Of a stretch of 16,619 nt of DNA, positions 1 to 7,483 are shown in pieces. The DNA comes from Ruminococcus sp. (GTDB lineage Bacteria > Bacillota > Clostridia > Oscillospirales > Ruminococcaceae). The notes below the pieces were generated by a model. The model saw only the letters and a list, made by a program, of their open reading frames with translations, did not search any database and was not told the origin of the DNA. The position numbers and the translations under genes were made by a program. The stretch's first letter is position 1. Each line of letters begins with the position of its first letter. Location: NCBI GenBank assembly GCA_031262625.1, contig JAISHJ010000102.1, forward strand, positions 1 through 16,619, given 5' to 3'.

Positions 1-54
1 ACCGGTCCCACCGGTCCTACCGGTCCCACCGGACCGACAGGCGCAGCAGCATAA
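1..54 (+). CDS. C-terminal end of a collagen-like repeat protein (partial)
   Basis: Frame 1 reads as four Gly-Pro-Thr-type triplets, then a short Ala tail and a TAA stop at 52-54 (…TGPTGPTGAAA*). The DNA shows the matching 9-base period (ACCGGTCCC/T). The rest of the gene lies upstream of the window. Gly-Xaa-Yaa repeats with Pro and Thr are typical of bacterial collagen-like surface or exosporium-type proteins (established for Bacillus and Clostridia). The domain before the repeat is unseen, so location and role cannot be given. A good intrinsic terminator follows 14 bases after the stop, which supports this as a real gene end. Confidence 0.75.
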   Translation, partial: TGPTGPTGPTGPTGAAA

Positions 55-67
55 CCGGCTTAACAGC

Positions 68-107
68 AAAGACGGAGAACCCTATATGGGCTCTCCGTCT
101 TTATTTA
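68..107 (+). terminator. Intrinsic terminator of the collagen-like gene, overlapping the convergent recombinase stop
   Basis: A perfect 11-bp inverted repeat, AAAGACGGAGA (68-78) and TCTCCGTCTTT (92-102), is extended inside by CCC/GGG around TATAT. It is followed on + by a T-rich tail (TTTATTTATG). The right arm overlaps the stop codon (101-103) of the convergent recombinase gene. On the minus strand the tail is a poorer T-run, so termination in that direction is possible but weaker. Confidence 0.85.
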
Positions 108-1072
108 TGTTTAATATTCGCAAGGGGGTTGTTGTCCATAGCGGAGGAAATCCGCTCGGGAGCAATGTGCGTGTAGATTTCGGTAGTCGAAACTGACTTG
201 TGCCCCAAAATTTCCTTAAGGGTTAAAGCATCAGCGCCGCCGTGGTTGTACATAAGCGTCGCGGCGGTGTGGCGGAGTTTGTGTACCGACAAATCCCTTC
301 CGTCAAGGTGACAGGCGGCAAGAGCATTTTCGACAATCTGCTCCACCCGCCGCCCGGTTATGCGGCGAAGCTGTTTTGACAAAAACAACGCATCCGGATC
401 CTTAACCTTCTCCGGGTTAACATCGGCGGGAAGCCGAACATTAATATAGTCTAAAATCGCAAAGGCGCAGGCATCGTTAATATGAATAATCCGCTCTTTA
501 TTGCCCTTTCCGAGAAGCCGCATATTCCGCGAATCAAGATTGATACTCGTAAGGTTCAGCCCTACAAGTTCCGACAGCCGCATACCGCAGTTAACAAAAA
601 GCGTAACGATACAGTAATCACGAAGGTAAAACGGATTGTCGGGAGAAATTCCGGAAAGAAGAGCCTTGCTCTCCTCAAAAGACAGGAATTTCGGCATTGA
701 TACCGGTAGTTTCGGGTAGCTAATGTTCTGAATAGGATTTTCCGTTAAAATATCAAGGTCGTTTACCAAACACTTAAAAAAGGTATTAAGCGCGGCAAGT
801 TTCCGCTTCCGCGAACGCGCATTATTCTGTCTGTCAGAAGCAATGTAGTTAAGAAACATAAGCCCCGTGAGTTTCGTAACCTTCTTTAAGTCACCGACAG
901 TCATTTCCTTAATACTGCTGTCGTCTTTACCCTGTTCTCTCAGTAAAAATCTTAAGAATATCTGCAAATCGGAGTAGTAAGCGGAAATTGTCGCCTCTGA
1001 TTTCATAAGGATAACACGCTGATAAGTTATGAAGCTGTTGAGGAAATCGGGGCAGTCTTCTTTTTTATACAT
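101..1072 (-). CDS. XerC/XerD-like tyrosine recombinase
   Basis: This 323-residue protein has the two-part architecture of Xer/phage integrases. The N-terminal SAM-like core-binding domain spans about residues 8-105 and the catalytic domain about 125-305. The catalytic set is complete: R165 (GMRLSEL), K189 in the beta-hairpin (GKGNKE), H264 and R267 (HKLRH), H291 (LGHK) and nucleophile Y300 (IYTH). It should cut and rejoin DNA through a 3'-phosphotyrosine. Length and arrangement match Xer proteins that resolve chromosome dimers, but the sequence alone does not separate housekeeping XerC/D from a solitary integrase. The ATG start lies one base after the dapL stop and has no clear Shine-Dalgarno (SD) sequence, so translation is probably coupled to dapL. 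No att sites or other phage genes are visible, which argues against a mobile element. Confidence 0.9.
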   Translation of the reverse strand: MYKKEDCPDFLNSFITYQRVILMKSEATISAYYSDLQIFLRFLLREQGKDDSSIKEMTVGDLKKVTKLTGLMFLNYIASDRQNNARSRKRKLAALNTFFKCLVNDLDILTENPIQNISYPKLPVSMPKFLSFEESKALLSGISPDNPFYLRDYCIVTLFVNCGMRLSELVGLNLTSINLDSRNMRLLGKGNKERIIHINDACAFAILDYINVRLPADVNPEKVKDPDALFLSKQLRRITGRRVEQIVENALAACHLDGRDLSVHKLRHTAATLMYNHGGADALTLKEILGHKSVSTTEIYTHIAPERISSAMDNNPLANIKHK

Positions 1073-1073
1073 A

Positions 1074-2276
1074 TTAATTAAGTAAATGTTTTAAGCGGTT
1101 CATGGCTTCTGCGGTGAGTTCGTGAGTATTAAAGCTTGTCACTCTGAACCAGCCCGCACCGTTTTGCCCGAAACCCTCGCCGGGTGTTCCCACAACCTGA
1201 ATATTATCAAGCAGGTAGTCGAAGAAATCCCAGCCGGTCATCTTCGCCGGAGTTTTAAACCAGATATAGGGCGAATTTTCCCCGCCTGTGCATGGGATTT
1301 TCAAGGACTTTAACGTCGAGAGTATAAGCTTTGCGTTTTCCATATAATAGTCGATGTTCGCCTGAACCTGAACTTGTCCCTCGGGGGAGAAAACGCCCGC
1401 CGCCGCGCACTGTACAGGGTAGCTTACACCGTTGAATTTGCTGCCTTGGCGGCGTGTCCATGTATCGCGAAGGCTTACCTTACCGCCGTCGGAAGTATAT
1501 GCTTTAAGTTCCTCGGGAATTATAGTGTAACCGCAGCGAAGTCCTGTAAAACCGGCGGTTTTCGACAGACTGCACATTTCAATTGCGCAGGTTTTCGCTC
1601 CAGGAATTTCAAAAATGCTTCTCGGAAGATTTATATTGCCGACATATGCTTCATAAGCCGCATCGAAAACAATTACAGCCTTTTTAGTATTTGCGTAATC
1701 AACCCAAGCCTTAAGTTCTTCCTTCGTATACACTGCTCCGGTAGGATTATTCGGAGAGCAAAGGTAGATAAGGTCGCAGTTTACGGAAGGGTTGGGCATT
1801 GCCTTAAAGCCGGTTTCAGCAGTCGCATCTGCATAGATTATCTGTTTGCTGCCCATGATATTGCTGTCAACATAAACAGGGTAAACAGGGTCGGAAACGA
1901 GCACCACAGAGTCTTCGGAAAAAATATCGGTAATATTCCCGGTGTCGGACTTTGCTCCGTCATTTACGAAAATATCATCAAGGGGAATTTTAACGCCCCG
2001 TTTTCCGTAATAGTCGGAAATAGCCTGCTTAAGAAAATCGTAACCCCGTCCGGTGTCTTCATAGCCGCGGAAGGTTTCTTTCACTCCCATTTCGTCTGCG
2101 CCGCGCTTCATATACTCCACAACCGCCGGCGGAAGGGGAAGTGTTACGTCGCCGATACCCATTCTGATAATCTCTTTATCGGGATTTTTCTCCTTATAAG
2201 CCGCAATGCGTTTAGCTATGTCGATAAATAGATAATTTTTCTTAAGTTTTGTGAAATTTTCGTTTACGTGCGCCAC
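1074..2276 (-). CDS. dapL: LL-diaminopimelate aminotransferase
   Basis: This 400-residue, PLP-dependent, fold-type I aminotransferase converts tetrahydrodipicolinate directly to LL-diaminopimelate with glutamate as amino donor. It bypasses the succinylase and acetylase branches of lysine and peptidoglycan precursor synthesis. Recognisable DapL features are the N-terminal NENFTKLKKNYLF segment, MGIGDVTLPLPP (39-50), the GYEDTGRGYDFL block (71-82), SPNNPTG (174-180) and the PLP lysine K239 in SLSKTAGFTGLRCGY. The start is GTG, preceded by a strong GGAGG nine bases upstream. It lies 75 bases after pilT and one base before the recombinase gene. A hairpin in the pilT-dapL gap may limit read-through from the pilus genes. 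Full length, no damage seen. Confidence 0.96.
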   Translation of the reverse strand: MAHVNENFTKLKKNYLFIDIAKRIAAYKEKNPDKEIIRMGIGDVTLPLPPAVVEYMKRGADEMGVKETFRGYEDTGRGYDFLKQAISDYYGKRGVKIPLDDIFVNDGAKSDTGNITDIFSEDSVVLVSDPVYPVYVDSNIMGSKQIIYADATAETGFKAMPNPSVNCDLIYLCSPNNPTGAVYTKEELKAWVDYANTKKAVIVFDAAYEAYVGNINLPRSIFEIPGAKTCAIEMCSLSKTAGFTGLRCGYTIIPEELKAYTSDGGKVSLRDTWTRRQGSKFNGVSYPVQCAAAGVFSPEGQVQVQANIDYYMENAKLILSTLKSLKIPCTGGENSPYIWFKTPAKMTGWDFFDYLLDNIQVVGTPGEGFGQNGAGWFRVTSFNTHELTAEAMNRLKHLLN

Positions 2277-2306
2277 TTTCTTAATCCTCCAATAAAATAC
2301 AGGACA

Positions 2307-2334
2307 TATCCCCGGAGAGAGTTCCCCGGGGATA
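2307..2334 (-). other. Hairpin between pilT and dapL (possible attenuator or weak terminator)
   Basis: TATCCCCGG (2307-2315) and CCGGGGATA (2326-2334) form a perfect 9-bp stem around a 10-base loop. In the minus-strand transcript it lies 18 bases after the pilT stop and about 30 bases before the dapL start. There is no real T-run after it, so it is not a canonical intrinsic terminator. It could be an RNA-processing or stability element, or part of an attenuator. Confidence 0.45.
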
Positions 2335-2351
2335 ATTTCCCGTGATTAATT

Positions 2352-3452
2352 TTATCTGTTTTTATAGTATCTCTCGAATTCAGAAATGTCCTGACATTTT
2401 TCGAGAGCATGGATTTCGTCGATAATACCATCCTTACACATACGCGCAAGCTCTTGGTCAAGGCAGACCATGCCTTCTTTACGTCCGGTCTGGATAGCTG
2501 TTCCGATAAGGTGAACCTTATTATCACGAACCATCGCCTTAATCGCATCTGTAGCGTTTAAGATTTCGCAGGCAGCAGCGCGTCCTTTTCCGTCGGCGGT
2601 GGGAACGAGTGTCTGTGCGATAATACCGACAAGAACTGTAGCAAGCTGTGTGCGGATTTGGGACTGCTGGTGAGAGGGGAAAACGTCGATGATACGGTTA
2701 ATTGTGTCCGCCGCACAGGTTGTGTGGAGGGTGGACATTACAAGGTGTCCTGTTTCGGCGGCGGTTATAGCAGCATTAATTGTTTCAAAGTCACGCATTT
2801 CTCCGACGAGGATAACGTCAGGGTCTTCACGGAGTGCGGCGCGGAGCGACATCGCGAATGATTCAACATCGTCGCCGATTTCACGCTGATTAATCATACA
2901 GCGTTTGTGTTCGTGAATGTACTCTATCGGGTCTTCGACAGTAATAATGTGTGCGGAGCGGGTTACGTTAATGTAATTTATCATTGCCGCAAGGGTGGTC
3001 GATTTACCGGAGCCGGTAGGACCGGTTACAAGGATAAGTCCGCGCGGTTTAGCACAGAACTCACCGATAATAGGCGGCAGATTCAAATCTTCAAGAGTAG
3101 GAATATCATTCCGCAGTAAACGTATAGCTATAGCGGTATTGCCGCGCTGATGGTAAACATTAACACGGTGACGGTAACTGCGGCGGGTTACATATGAGAA
3201 GTCACAGTCGATATTATTCTTGATATTTTCAAGGTTACGCCCACCCGTCATCTGCTCAACAAGCTTCATAATGCTTGTGTCGGTCATTTCGGGGTAGGTA
3301 GACAGCTTACGGAGCGAACCGTTCAGACGGACGATCGGTGCGATTTTTGCGGTAAAATGTACGTCCGAGCAACCTAAAACGCGTGCTTCGTCTAAAATTT
3401 TATCAATGCTGAGTATAAATTTTTCAGTTGGTCTGGCGGTTTCGAGTTCCAT
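2352..3452 (-). CDS. pilT: Type IV pilus retraction ATPase PilT
   Basis: A 366-residue secretion ATPase (counted from the preferred ATG at 3452) that powers pilus depolymerisation and twitching. Visible elements are the N-terminal PAS-like domain with GCSDVHFT, Walker A GPTGSGKST (144-152), an Asp box around TVEDPIEY, Walker B DVILVGEMRD (212-221) and the His box TGHLVMSTLHT. The PilT-specific C-terminal motif appears as AIKAMVRD (303-310; AIRNLIRE in classical PilT), followed by AIQTGRKEGM. That motif separates PilT from PilB. A TTG 12 bases further upstream could extend the protein by four residues, but the GAGG ribosome binding site lies within that extension, so ATG 3452 is the better start. 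A TATAAT on the minus strand (3505-3510) may be the -10 of its own promoter, though no good -35 is seen. Confidence 0.96.
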   Translation of the reverse strand: MELETARPTEKFILSIDKILDEARVLGCSDVHFTAKIAPIVRLNGSLRKLSTYPEMTDTSIMKLVEQMTGGRNLENIKNNIDCDFSYVTRRSYRHRVNVYHQRGNTAIAIRLLRNDIPTLEDLNLPPIIGEFCAKPRGLILVTGPTGSGKSTTLAAMINYINVTRSAHIITVEDPIEYIHEHKRCMINQREIGDDVESFAMSLRAALREDPDVILVGEMRDFETINAAITAAETGHLVMSTLHTTCAADTINRIIDVFPSHQQSQIRTQLATVLVGIIAQTLVPTADGKGRAAACEILNATDAIKAMVRDNKVHLIGTAIQTGRKEGMVCLDQELARMCKDGIIDEIHALEKCQDISEFERYYKNR

Positions 3453-3458
3453 AGTGTA

Positions 3459-3462
3459 CCTC
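3459..3462 (-). promoter_or_regulatory. Ribosome binding site that decides the pilT start
   Basis: In the minus-strand reading TTGAGGTACACTATG, GAGG is six bases before the ATG at 3452. The longer open frame starts with the TTG that overlaps this GAGG and has no SD of its own. The shorter start is therefore preferred. Confidence 0.75.
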
Positions 3463-3562
3463 AATTTTACATATTAGGGCTAAGTAACCTTGCAGATAGA
3501 CAATATTATAAAGACTTCACACTGCGTACTATCTATACGGACGCAATCCTCGTATACAGTGC

Positions 3563-3646
3563 ACCCATATCCTCACACACGGCGGTAACCTGAACCGGAG
3601 TGTTTGGATCGTCATAAACCCATATCCTCACACACGGGGGTAACCT
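3563..3646. repeat. Pair of 29-bp direct repeats ending on the pilB stop codon
   Basis: Copies at 3563-3591 and 3618-3646 match at 28 of 29 bases; the one difference is at 3583 (c) versus 3638 (g). Each runs from ACCCATATCC through CTCACACACGG to GGTAACCT. The period is 55 bases with a 26-base unlike spacer, and the second copy reaches the first base of the pilB stop codon complement. More degenerate pieces (AATCCTCGTATACAGTGC) lie just upstream. No strong pilB terminator is visible here, although a short ACCC/GGGT pairing within each unit is possible in the transcript. Two copies are too few to call this a CRISPR. Confidence 0.8.
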
Positions 3647-5340
3647 TAGAGGGCGAATGTTACACGGGTGAGTTCGTCTATTGATGTGGAGCCGGCTTGA
3701 ACGAGGTCGGAGATGTTGTCACGGAGGAGTTTTGTGCCTTGGGAGCGGGCAAGCTTGGAGATTTCGCTGGTTTTGCCGCCGGAAGCGATAAGGCTCATCA
3801 TCTCTTGAGTACAGAGAAGTATTTCGTGAATTGCCGTACGTCCGGTGTAGCCTGTGTTGTTGCACTTTGTACAGCCGACAGCATCATAGATAGTAATCGG
3901 ACCTTCAATACCCATCAGTTCGTCTTCTTCGGGGGTAGAGCGGCGAGGGGTTTTACATTCGGGGCAGATTTTTTTAACAAGTCGCTGTGCAACGATACCG
4001 ATTAAAGAAGTAGCAACCATGTAGGGCTGTACGCCCATGTCCACGAGACGGGTTACGGTCGAAGCCGCATCGTTGGTATGGAGGGTAGAAAGCACCATGT
4101 GTCCGGTGATAGCAGCACGGATAGCGATTTCGGCAGTCTCTTGGTCACGCATTTCGCCGACCATTACTATGTCGGGGTCCTGACGAAGGATTGAACGGAG
4201 CGCGGCGGAGAATGTCATTCCCGCTTTTTCGTTAACCTGACATTGGTTTATACCGTCAATGCTCTTCTCGACAGGGTCTTCGACGGTGATAACGTTAACG
4301 TGAGGTTTAGCAAGTTCACCGAGGGCGGCGTAAAGAGTAGTCGTTTTACCGGAACCGGTAGGTCCTGTAACGAGGAGTACTCCCTGCGGTACTTTAAGCA
4401 TACGCTCGAATTTGTCGTAGTTGAAAGCGTTCATACCGAGGTCGGTAATCTTTCGGAGGGCAACATCGCCTGTCGAAAGGATACGGATAACGATTTTCTC
4501 GCCGTGAACCATCGGAAGGTTAGACACACGGACATCAAGCTTTGTTCCGTCAACTACTTGTGAAAAACGTCCGTCCTGAGGAACACGCTTTTCGGCAATA
4601 TTCATGCCCGAGATGATTTTATAACGGGTTACAAGCGAGGTGTGAACTATGTTTGATACATTCATCAGCTCAACGAGGTCGCCGTTAACACGGATACGTA
4701 TCCGTGTGTATGTCTTAAAGGGCTCTATATGTATATCGGTTGCTTCTGCGCGGAAGGAGTTTTCGACGATTGTAGTAGCAAGCTTAACGATAGGAGCGTT
4801 ATCTACACGCTCTTCGGAAGCCGCCGCTTCTGCATCCTGAAGGAGTTCTTGCGCCTTAAACTGTTCCTCAACCGAGTCGATAACGTTTGTGGCGTTCTCC
4901 ATCTGATAGTATTTGCCGATAGCCTTGTGGATAGCGGTTTTCGTAGCAAATACGGGGATAACGTCCATCCCGGTAGTAACCTTTATCTCCTCAAAGATAA
5001 AGAAGTTAACCGGGTCGTCGGTTGCGACAGTAATTCTCCTGCCTGTCATCTTAAGCCCGATGATATTATGTTTGCGTGCAAGTGCTTCGGGGATTTTCTT
5101 AACCGCTTCGACTTCAACCTTGAAAGCCGGGTCGGCAAGGTCAACAAAACTTACGTTAAGCTTCTTAGCCAGTGCCTGTCCGAATTGCATATCAGACACA
5201 TAGCCGAGCTGAATAACGTAGTCACCGAAATATTTTCCCGGAATATTTTCCTTGCGTTTTGTTTCGAGAACGTGATCGAGTTGTTCGGAGGTAATTATAC
5301 CTTCGTTTACGAGGTATTGACCTATCGGGATATTTTTCAT
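3646..5340 (-). CDS. pilB: Type IV pilus extension ATPase PilB
   Basis: A 564-residue GspE/PilB ATPase that drives pilin polymerisation at the cytoplasmic face of PilC. Residues 1-150 form the MshEN/GspE N-terminal domain (PIGQYLVNEGIIT…). The core contains TDIHIEP (201-207), Walker A GPTGSGKTT (326-334), Asp box ITVEDPVE, Walker B DIVMVGEMRD (390-399) and His box TGHMVLSTLHT. The tetracysteine zinc site C459/C462…C490/C493 (CPEC, CTKC) is typical of PilB and absent from PilT. The ATG at 5340 has GGAG nine bases upstream. pilB is divergent from pilD across 106 bases and is followed by pilT about 190 bases downstream, across a repeat-bearing gap. Full length, no defect seen. Confidence 0.97.
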   Translation of the reverse strand: MKNIPIGQYLVNEGIITSEQLDHVLETKRKENIPGKYFGDYVIQLGYVSDMQFGQALAKKLNVSFVDLADPAFKVEVEAVKKIPEALARKHNIIGLKMTGRRITVATDDPVNFFIFEEIKVTTGMDVIPVFATKTAIHKAIGKYYQMENATNVIDSVEEQFKAQELLQDAEAAASEERVDNAPIVKLATTIVENSFRAEATDIHIEPFKTYTRIRIRVNGDLVELMNVSNIVHTSLVTRYKIISGMNIAEKRVPQDGRFSQVVDGTKLDVRVSNLPMVHGEKIVIRILSTGDVALRKITDLGMNAFNYDKFERMLKVPQGVLLVTGPTGSGKTTTLYAALGELAKPHVNVITVEDPVEKSIDGINQCQVNEKAGMTFSAALRSILRQDPDIVMVGEMRDQETAEIAIRAAITGHMVLSTLHTNDAASTVTRLVDMGVQPYMVATSLIGIVAQRLVKKICPECKTPRRSTPEEDELMGIEGPITIYDAVGCTKCNNTGYTGRTAIHEILLCTQEMMSLIASGGKTSEISKLARSQGTKLLRDNISDLVQAGSTSIDELTRVTFAL

Positions 5341-5367
5341 TACGCTTGACTCCAGACTGATTGCATC

Positions 5368-5402
5368 TATATAATTTTATCTTTTCCCTTGATAAACATG
5401 AA
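5368..5402 (-). promoter_or_regulatory. Possible pilB promoter (two overlapping alternatives)
   Basis: On the minus strand, TTCATG (5397-5402) is 17 bases from TAAAAT (5374-5379). Alternatively, TTTATC (5391-5396) is 17 bases from TATATA (5368-5373). Both give a start 20-30 bases before the pilB ATG. Neither -35 is good. The region overlaps the better pilD promoter on the other strand, so the divergent genes may compete. Confidence 0.35.
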
Positions 5403-5417
5403 TTTCTATGATAAAAT
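5389..5417 (+). promoter_or_regulatory. pilD promoter
   Basis: TTGATA (5389-5394), a 17-base spacer and TAAAAT (5412-5417) match the housekeeping sigma-factor consensus well. They lie about 30 bases before the pilD ATG. A GGAGG at 5436-5440 follows. Confidence 0.65.
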
Positions 5418-5446
5418 AGTATTATAAACTATTACGGAGGACTAAA

Positions 5447-6436
5447 ATGTCAATTGAAATTTTGGCAAAATTATCATATTTAGGAATATACATATTTGTA
5501 TTCTTAAGCGGAGCAGTTATCGGAAGCTTTTTAAATGTCTGTATTCTGCGGCTGCCGCTGGGAGAGAGCCTTGTTAAACGAAATTCCCACTGTATGACCT
5601 GCGGAGCAGAGATTAAGCGTTACGACCTTATTCCGATAGTAAGCTGGATTATTTTGCGAGGGAAGTGCAGAAACTGCGGCGCTACTATCAGTCCGCGTTA
5701 TATGATTGTGGAGAGCCTTACCGCCGTACTTTTCACCCTTACGTTTGTGAAATACGACACGGTAAATTTCGGTTTTGTCTATCCCATGCTGTTGAGTTTT
5801 TTCCTTGCGGCAGTAATTGTAGTTGCTTTTGAAGACTTTGACACTAAGACGATGAGTATTTCGGTGCTTTTGTGGATGGGAATTTTTGCGATAGCACAGA
5901 CGATTAACGTGATGTTTTTCGCAAACACTGCTTATATTGAAAGCATGACAGGAATTTCGCTTCCCGACAGGCTTATCGGACTTTTTGCGGTAAGCTTACC
6001 GCTTCTTTTAATCGGTTTTGTAATTACTCCGCTGTTTTATATGTATTTTCTTTCGGAAGACCATAAAGAACGGCGCAAACTGCGGCGCAGACTAAAGGGA
6101 GAACTTGCACCCTTCGACTATAACAGAGTTACAGCCGCACTCAAAGAGGTTAATGGAAGGATTGAGGAAAAAGGTCAAGTCTTCGGTTTCGGCATGGGGG
6201 ATATTGTACTGATGGCGGCGGCGGGACTGATGTTAGGATTTAAGGCGGTTGTAACCGCAGCTTTTATCGGAATAGTTTCAGGTGCGATTTACGGAAGTTT
6301 CCTTAAAGCTAAATCGGTAAATGAAGAAAACAAAGAAGATAATGCTTTTGCGTTCGGACCGTTTCTGTGCATAGGTATTGTAGCCGCAGTTTTTATCGGA
6401 AACGGATTGTGGGACGCGTACGTTTCACTGCTGTAA
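5447..6436 (+). CDS. pilD: Type IV prepilin peptidase / N-methyltransferase PilD
   Basis: A 329-residue polytopic membrane aspartic protease that cleaves prepilin leaders and methylates the new N-terminus. The N-terminal GSFLNVCILRLP block and two zinc pairs, C49/C52 and C74/C77, mark the full bifunctional type. The catalytic aspartates fit D130 in AFEDFD and D252 in FGMGD (the GxGD motif). FGPFLCIG near the C-terminus matches the conserved FGP segment. The Pro-Asp that usually follows the first Asp box is replaced here (TKTMSIS). A charged cytoplasmic loop at about 203-245 is longer than in many homologues. GGAGG lies six bases before the ATG. It is the only T4P gene here on the plus strand, with its own promoter and a strong terminator. 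Confidence 0.95.
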   Translation: MSIEILAKLSYLGIYIFVFLSGAVIGSFLNVCILRLPLGESLVKRNSHCMTCGAEIKRYDLIPIVSWIILRGKCRNCGATISPRYMIVESLTAVLFTLTFVKYDTVNFGFVYPMLLSFFLAAVIVVAFEDFDTKTMSISVLLWMGIFAIAQTINVMFFANTAYIESMTGISLPDRLIGLFAVSLPLLLIGFVITPLFYMYFLSEDHKERRKLRRRLKGELAPFDYNRVTAALKEVNGRIEEKGQVFGFGMGDIVLMAAAGLMLGFKAVVTAAFIGIVSGAIYGSFLKAKSVNEENKEDNAFAFGPFLCIGIVAAVFIGNGLWDAYVSLL

Positions 6437-6454
6437 ATTAGCGAAAATAGGTTT

Positions 6455-6487
6455 GAGCGAAACGAGCGAATCGTTTCGCTCTTTTTA
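6455..6487 (+). terminator. Intrinsic terminator of pilD
   Basis: GAGCGAAACGA (6455-6465) and TCGTTTCGCTC (6471-6481) make a perfect 11-bp stem with a five-base loop, followed directly by TTTTTAT. It starts 18 bases after the pilD stop. On the minus strand the tail is poor, so it is an unlikely terminator for the convergent prepilin operon. Confidence 0.93.
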
Positions 6488-6510
6488 TCTTTAATTTTGA
6501 ATCTGCTTAA

Positions 6511-6640
6511 TCCCTGTGCACTTAATACATACACCTGTGCACTTACATATTAAAGCCTGTGCCTTACACATACCCTTACACATTGAACCCCTGTGTCCTT
6601 ACACATCGAACCCCTACGCCCACCCCTGTGTCCGTGCGCC
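6511..6640. repeat. Degenerate tandem repeat array behind the last prepilin gene
   Basis: About six or seven imperfect units of roughly 20-23 bases, each with a CCTGTG core usually followed by CACTTA or YCTTA. Examples are CCCTGTGCACTTA (6512-6524), CCTGTGCACTTA (6533-6544), CCTGTGCCTTA (6556-6566) and CCCCTGTGTCCTTA (6588-6601). GAACCCCT recurs at 6585 and 6608. Several units can form small hairpins, for example TGTGT-CCTT-ACACA. The array ends four bases from the stop codon of the prepilin gene (6644). Long + frames through it are low-complexity and not believable as genes. Confidence 0.75.
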
Positions 6641-6643
6641 TTC

Positions 6644-7468
6644 TTACGTCGGCATATCATTTGAGGGCAGGAAGGCGAAGAAATATTGGTTGCCGCCGGA
6701 AGCGAGAGTGCCGGTTTCTAAAATATCGGGAATGCCGTTTGCCGGCGTAGTATCTGTTATATAGTACATCTTGCCTTTGGCATCGGAATCGTTAATGTTG
6801 CGGAGGATAACTGCGGTTTCGGAAGTAATAAGTGAGTTTGAAGCGGTTACTGCTCCGTCTCCTCCGAATAAACCTTGAGTTGAAGCGGAGACAACAAGCA
6901 TTTTATTTGCATCTTGTATCACATTTATTCCGAAATCATTTGCCCCATAATAGCTTGCGCCAAAACTCATGTGAAAGTTTGTCGGGGTAGAAAATGAGTT
7001 ACCGGAAGAGGAATAGACACCGGATGTATCGAATTTGTAGCGATAAAGTCTGCCGCTGTGGGTGTCATTGTTGAAGGTTGTGTCGCTGCCTTCGGAGTAG
7101 TCAATACCGATAACCTGTATTTTCGGTGCTAAATTGTCTATATCATCCTCAGAAAGACCGAGTGTAACTCTGTCATTGTAAATTTTGTCAAGCAGTGCCT
7201 TTGCCGCACCTTTCGCACCTGTCGCGCCTGTACCTATGCCGGATTCGGATGATTTGTAGACTCCGACGTACTGGGCATAGCGAAGGCTCTCGGTTATATA
7301 TTTTGAAATTGCGTTACAGACAGTTCGTTTATTTTCAAGGTATGCGGCATCTTGATAAGCAGAACGGACAGGCTTAAAAAGCTGTAAAATCCCGGCGAGC
7401 AGAATGGTCATGATAAGCATGACTATTATGAGTTCAACCAGCGTGAATGCCTTTAGTCTTTTTTTCAA
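6644..7468 (-). CDS. Type IV prepilin-like protein (minor pilin)
   Basis: A 274-residue class III-signal protein (counted from TTG 7468). The leader MKKRLKA is followed by FTLVELIIVMLIMTILLAGI: predicted PilD cleavage after Ala7, Phe at +1 and the conserved Glu at +5, then a ~20-residue hydrophobic helix. The globular part (about residues 35-274) is rich in Gly, Ser and Asn and is not recognised; its length suits a minor pilin or tip-type pseudopilin more than a short major pilin. The position -1 residue is Ala, not the usual Gly. Last gene of the pilC-pilMN-pilO operon, 15 bases after the other prepilin gene. A GTG three codons upstream is an alternative start, but it lies inside the ribosome binding site. 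Confidence 0.88.
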   Translation of the reverse strand: MKKRLKAFTLVELIIVMLIMTILLAGILQLFKPVRSAYQDAAYLENKRTVCNAISKYITESLRYAQYVGVYKSSESGIGTGATGAKGAAKALLDKIYNDRVTLGLSEDDIDNLAPKIQVIGIDYSEGSDTTFNNDTHSGRLYRYKFDTSGVYSSSGNSFSTPTNFHMSFGASYYGANDFGINVIQDANKMLVVSASTQGLFGGDGAVTASNSLITSETAVILRNINDSDAKGKMYYITDTTPANGIPDILETGTLASGGNQYFFAFLPSNDMPT

Positions 7469-7472
7469 GTTA

Positions 7473-7481
7473 ATCACCTCT
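7473..7481 (-). promoter_or_regulatory. Ribosome binding site that decides the start of the last prepilin
   Basis: AGAGGTGAT on the minus strand closely matches the anti-SD complement. The TTG at 7468 is six bases from GAGGTG. The GTG at 7477, which opens the longer frame, is part of this same SD. The TTG start also gives the short basic leader (MKKRLKA) usual for prepilins. Confidence 0.75.
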
Positions 7482-7483
7482 GA

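Noticed and set aside
101..1072. Mobile integron or genomic island because of the tyrosine recombinase
   Set aside because: No attC-like repeats, cassette ORFs, tRNA target or phage genes are adjacent, and the recombinase sits in a housekeeping operon.
1374..2231. 285-codon + strand open frame opposite dapL
   Set aside because: It lies wholly antisense to a clearly recognised enzyme gene, shows no domain and has no SD. It is a shadow of the dapL codon composition.
6516..6764. + strand open frames across the prepilin 3' repeats
   Set aside because: Composed of repeat-derived His/Pro/Thr-rich sequence, antisense to the prepilin C-terminus, with no ribosome binding site.
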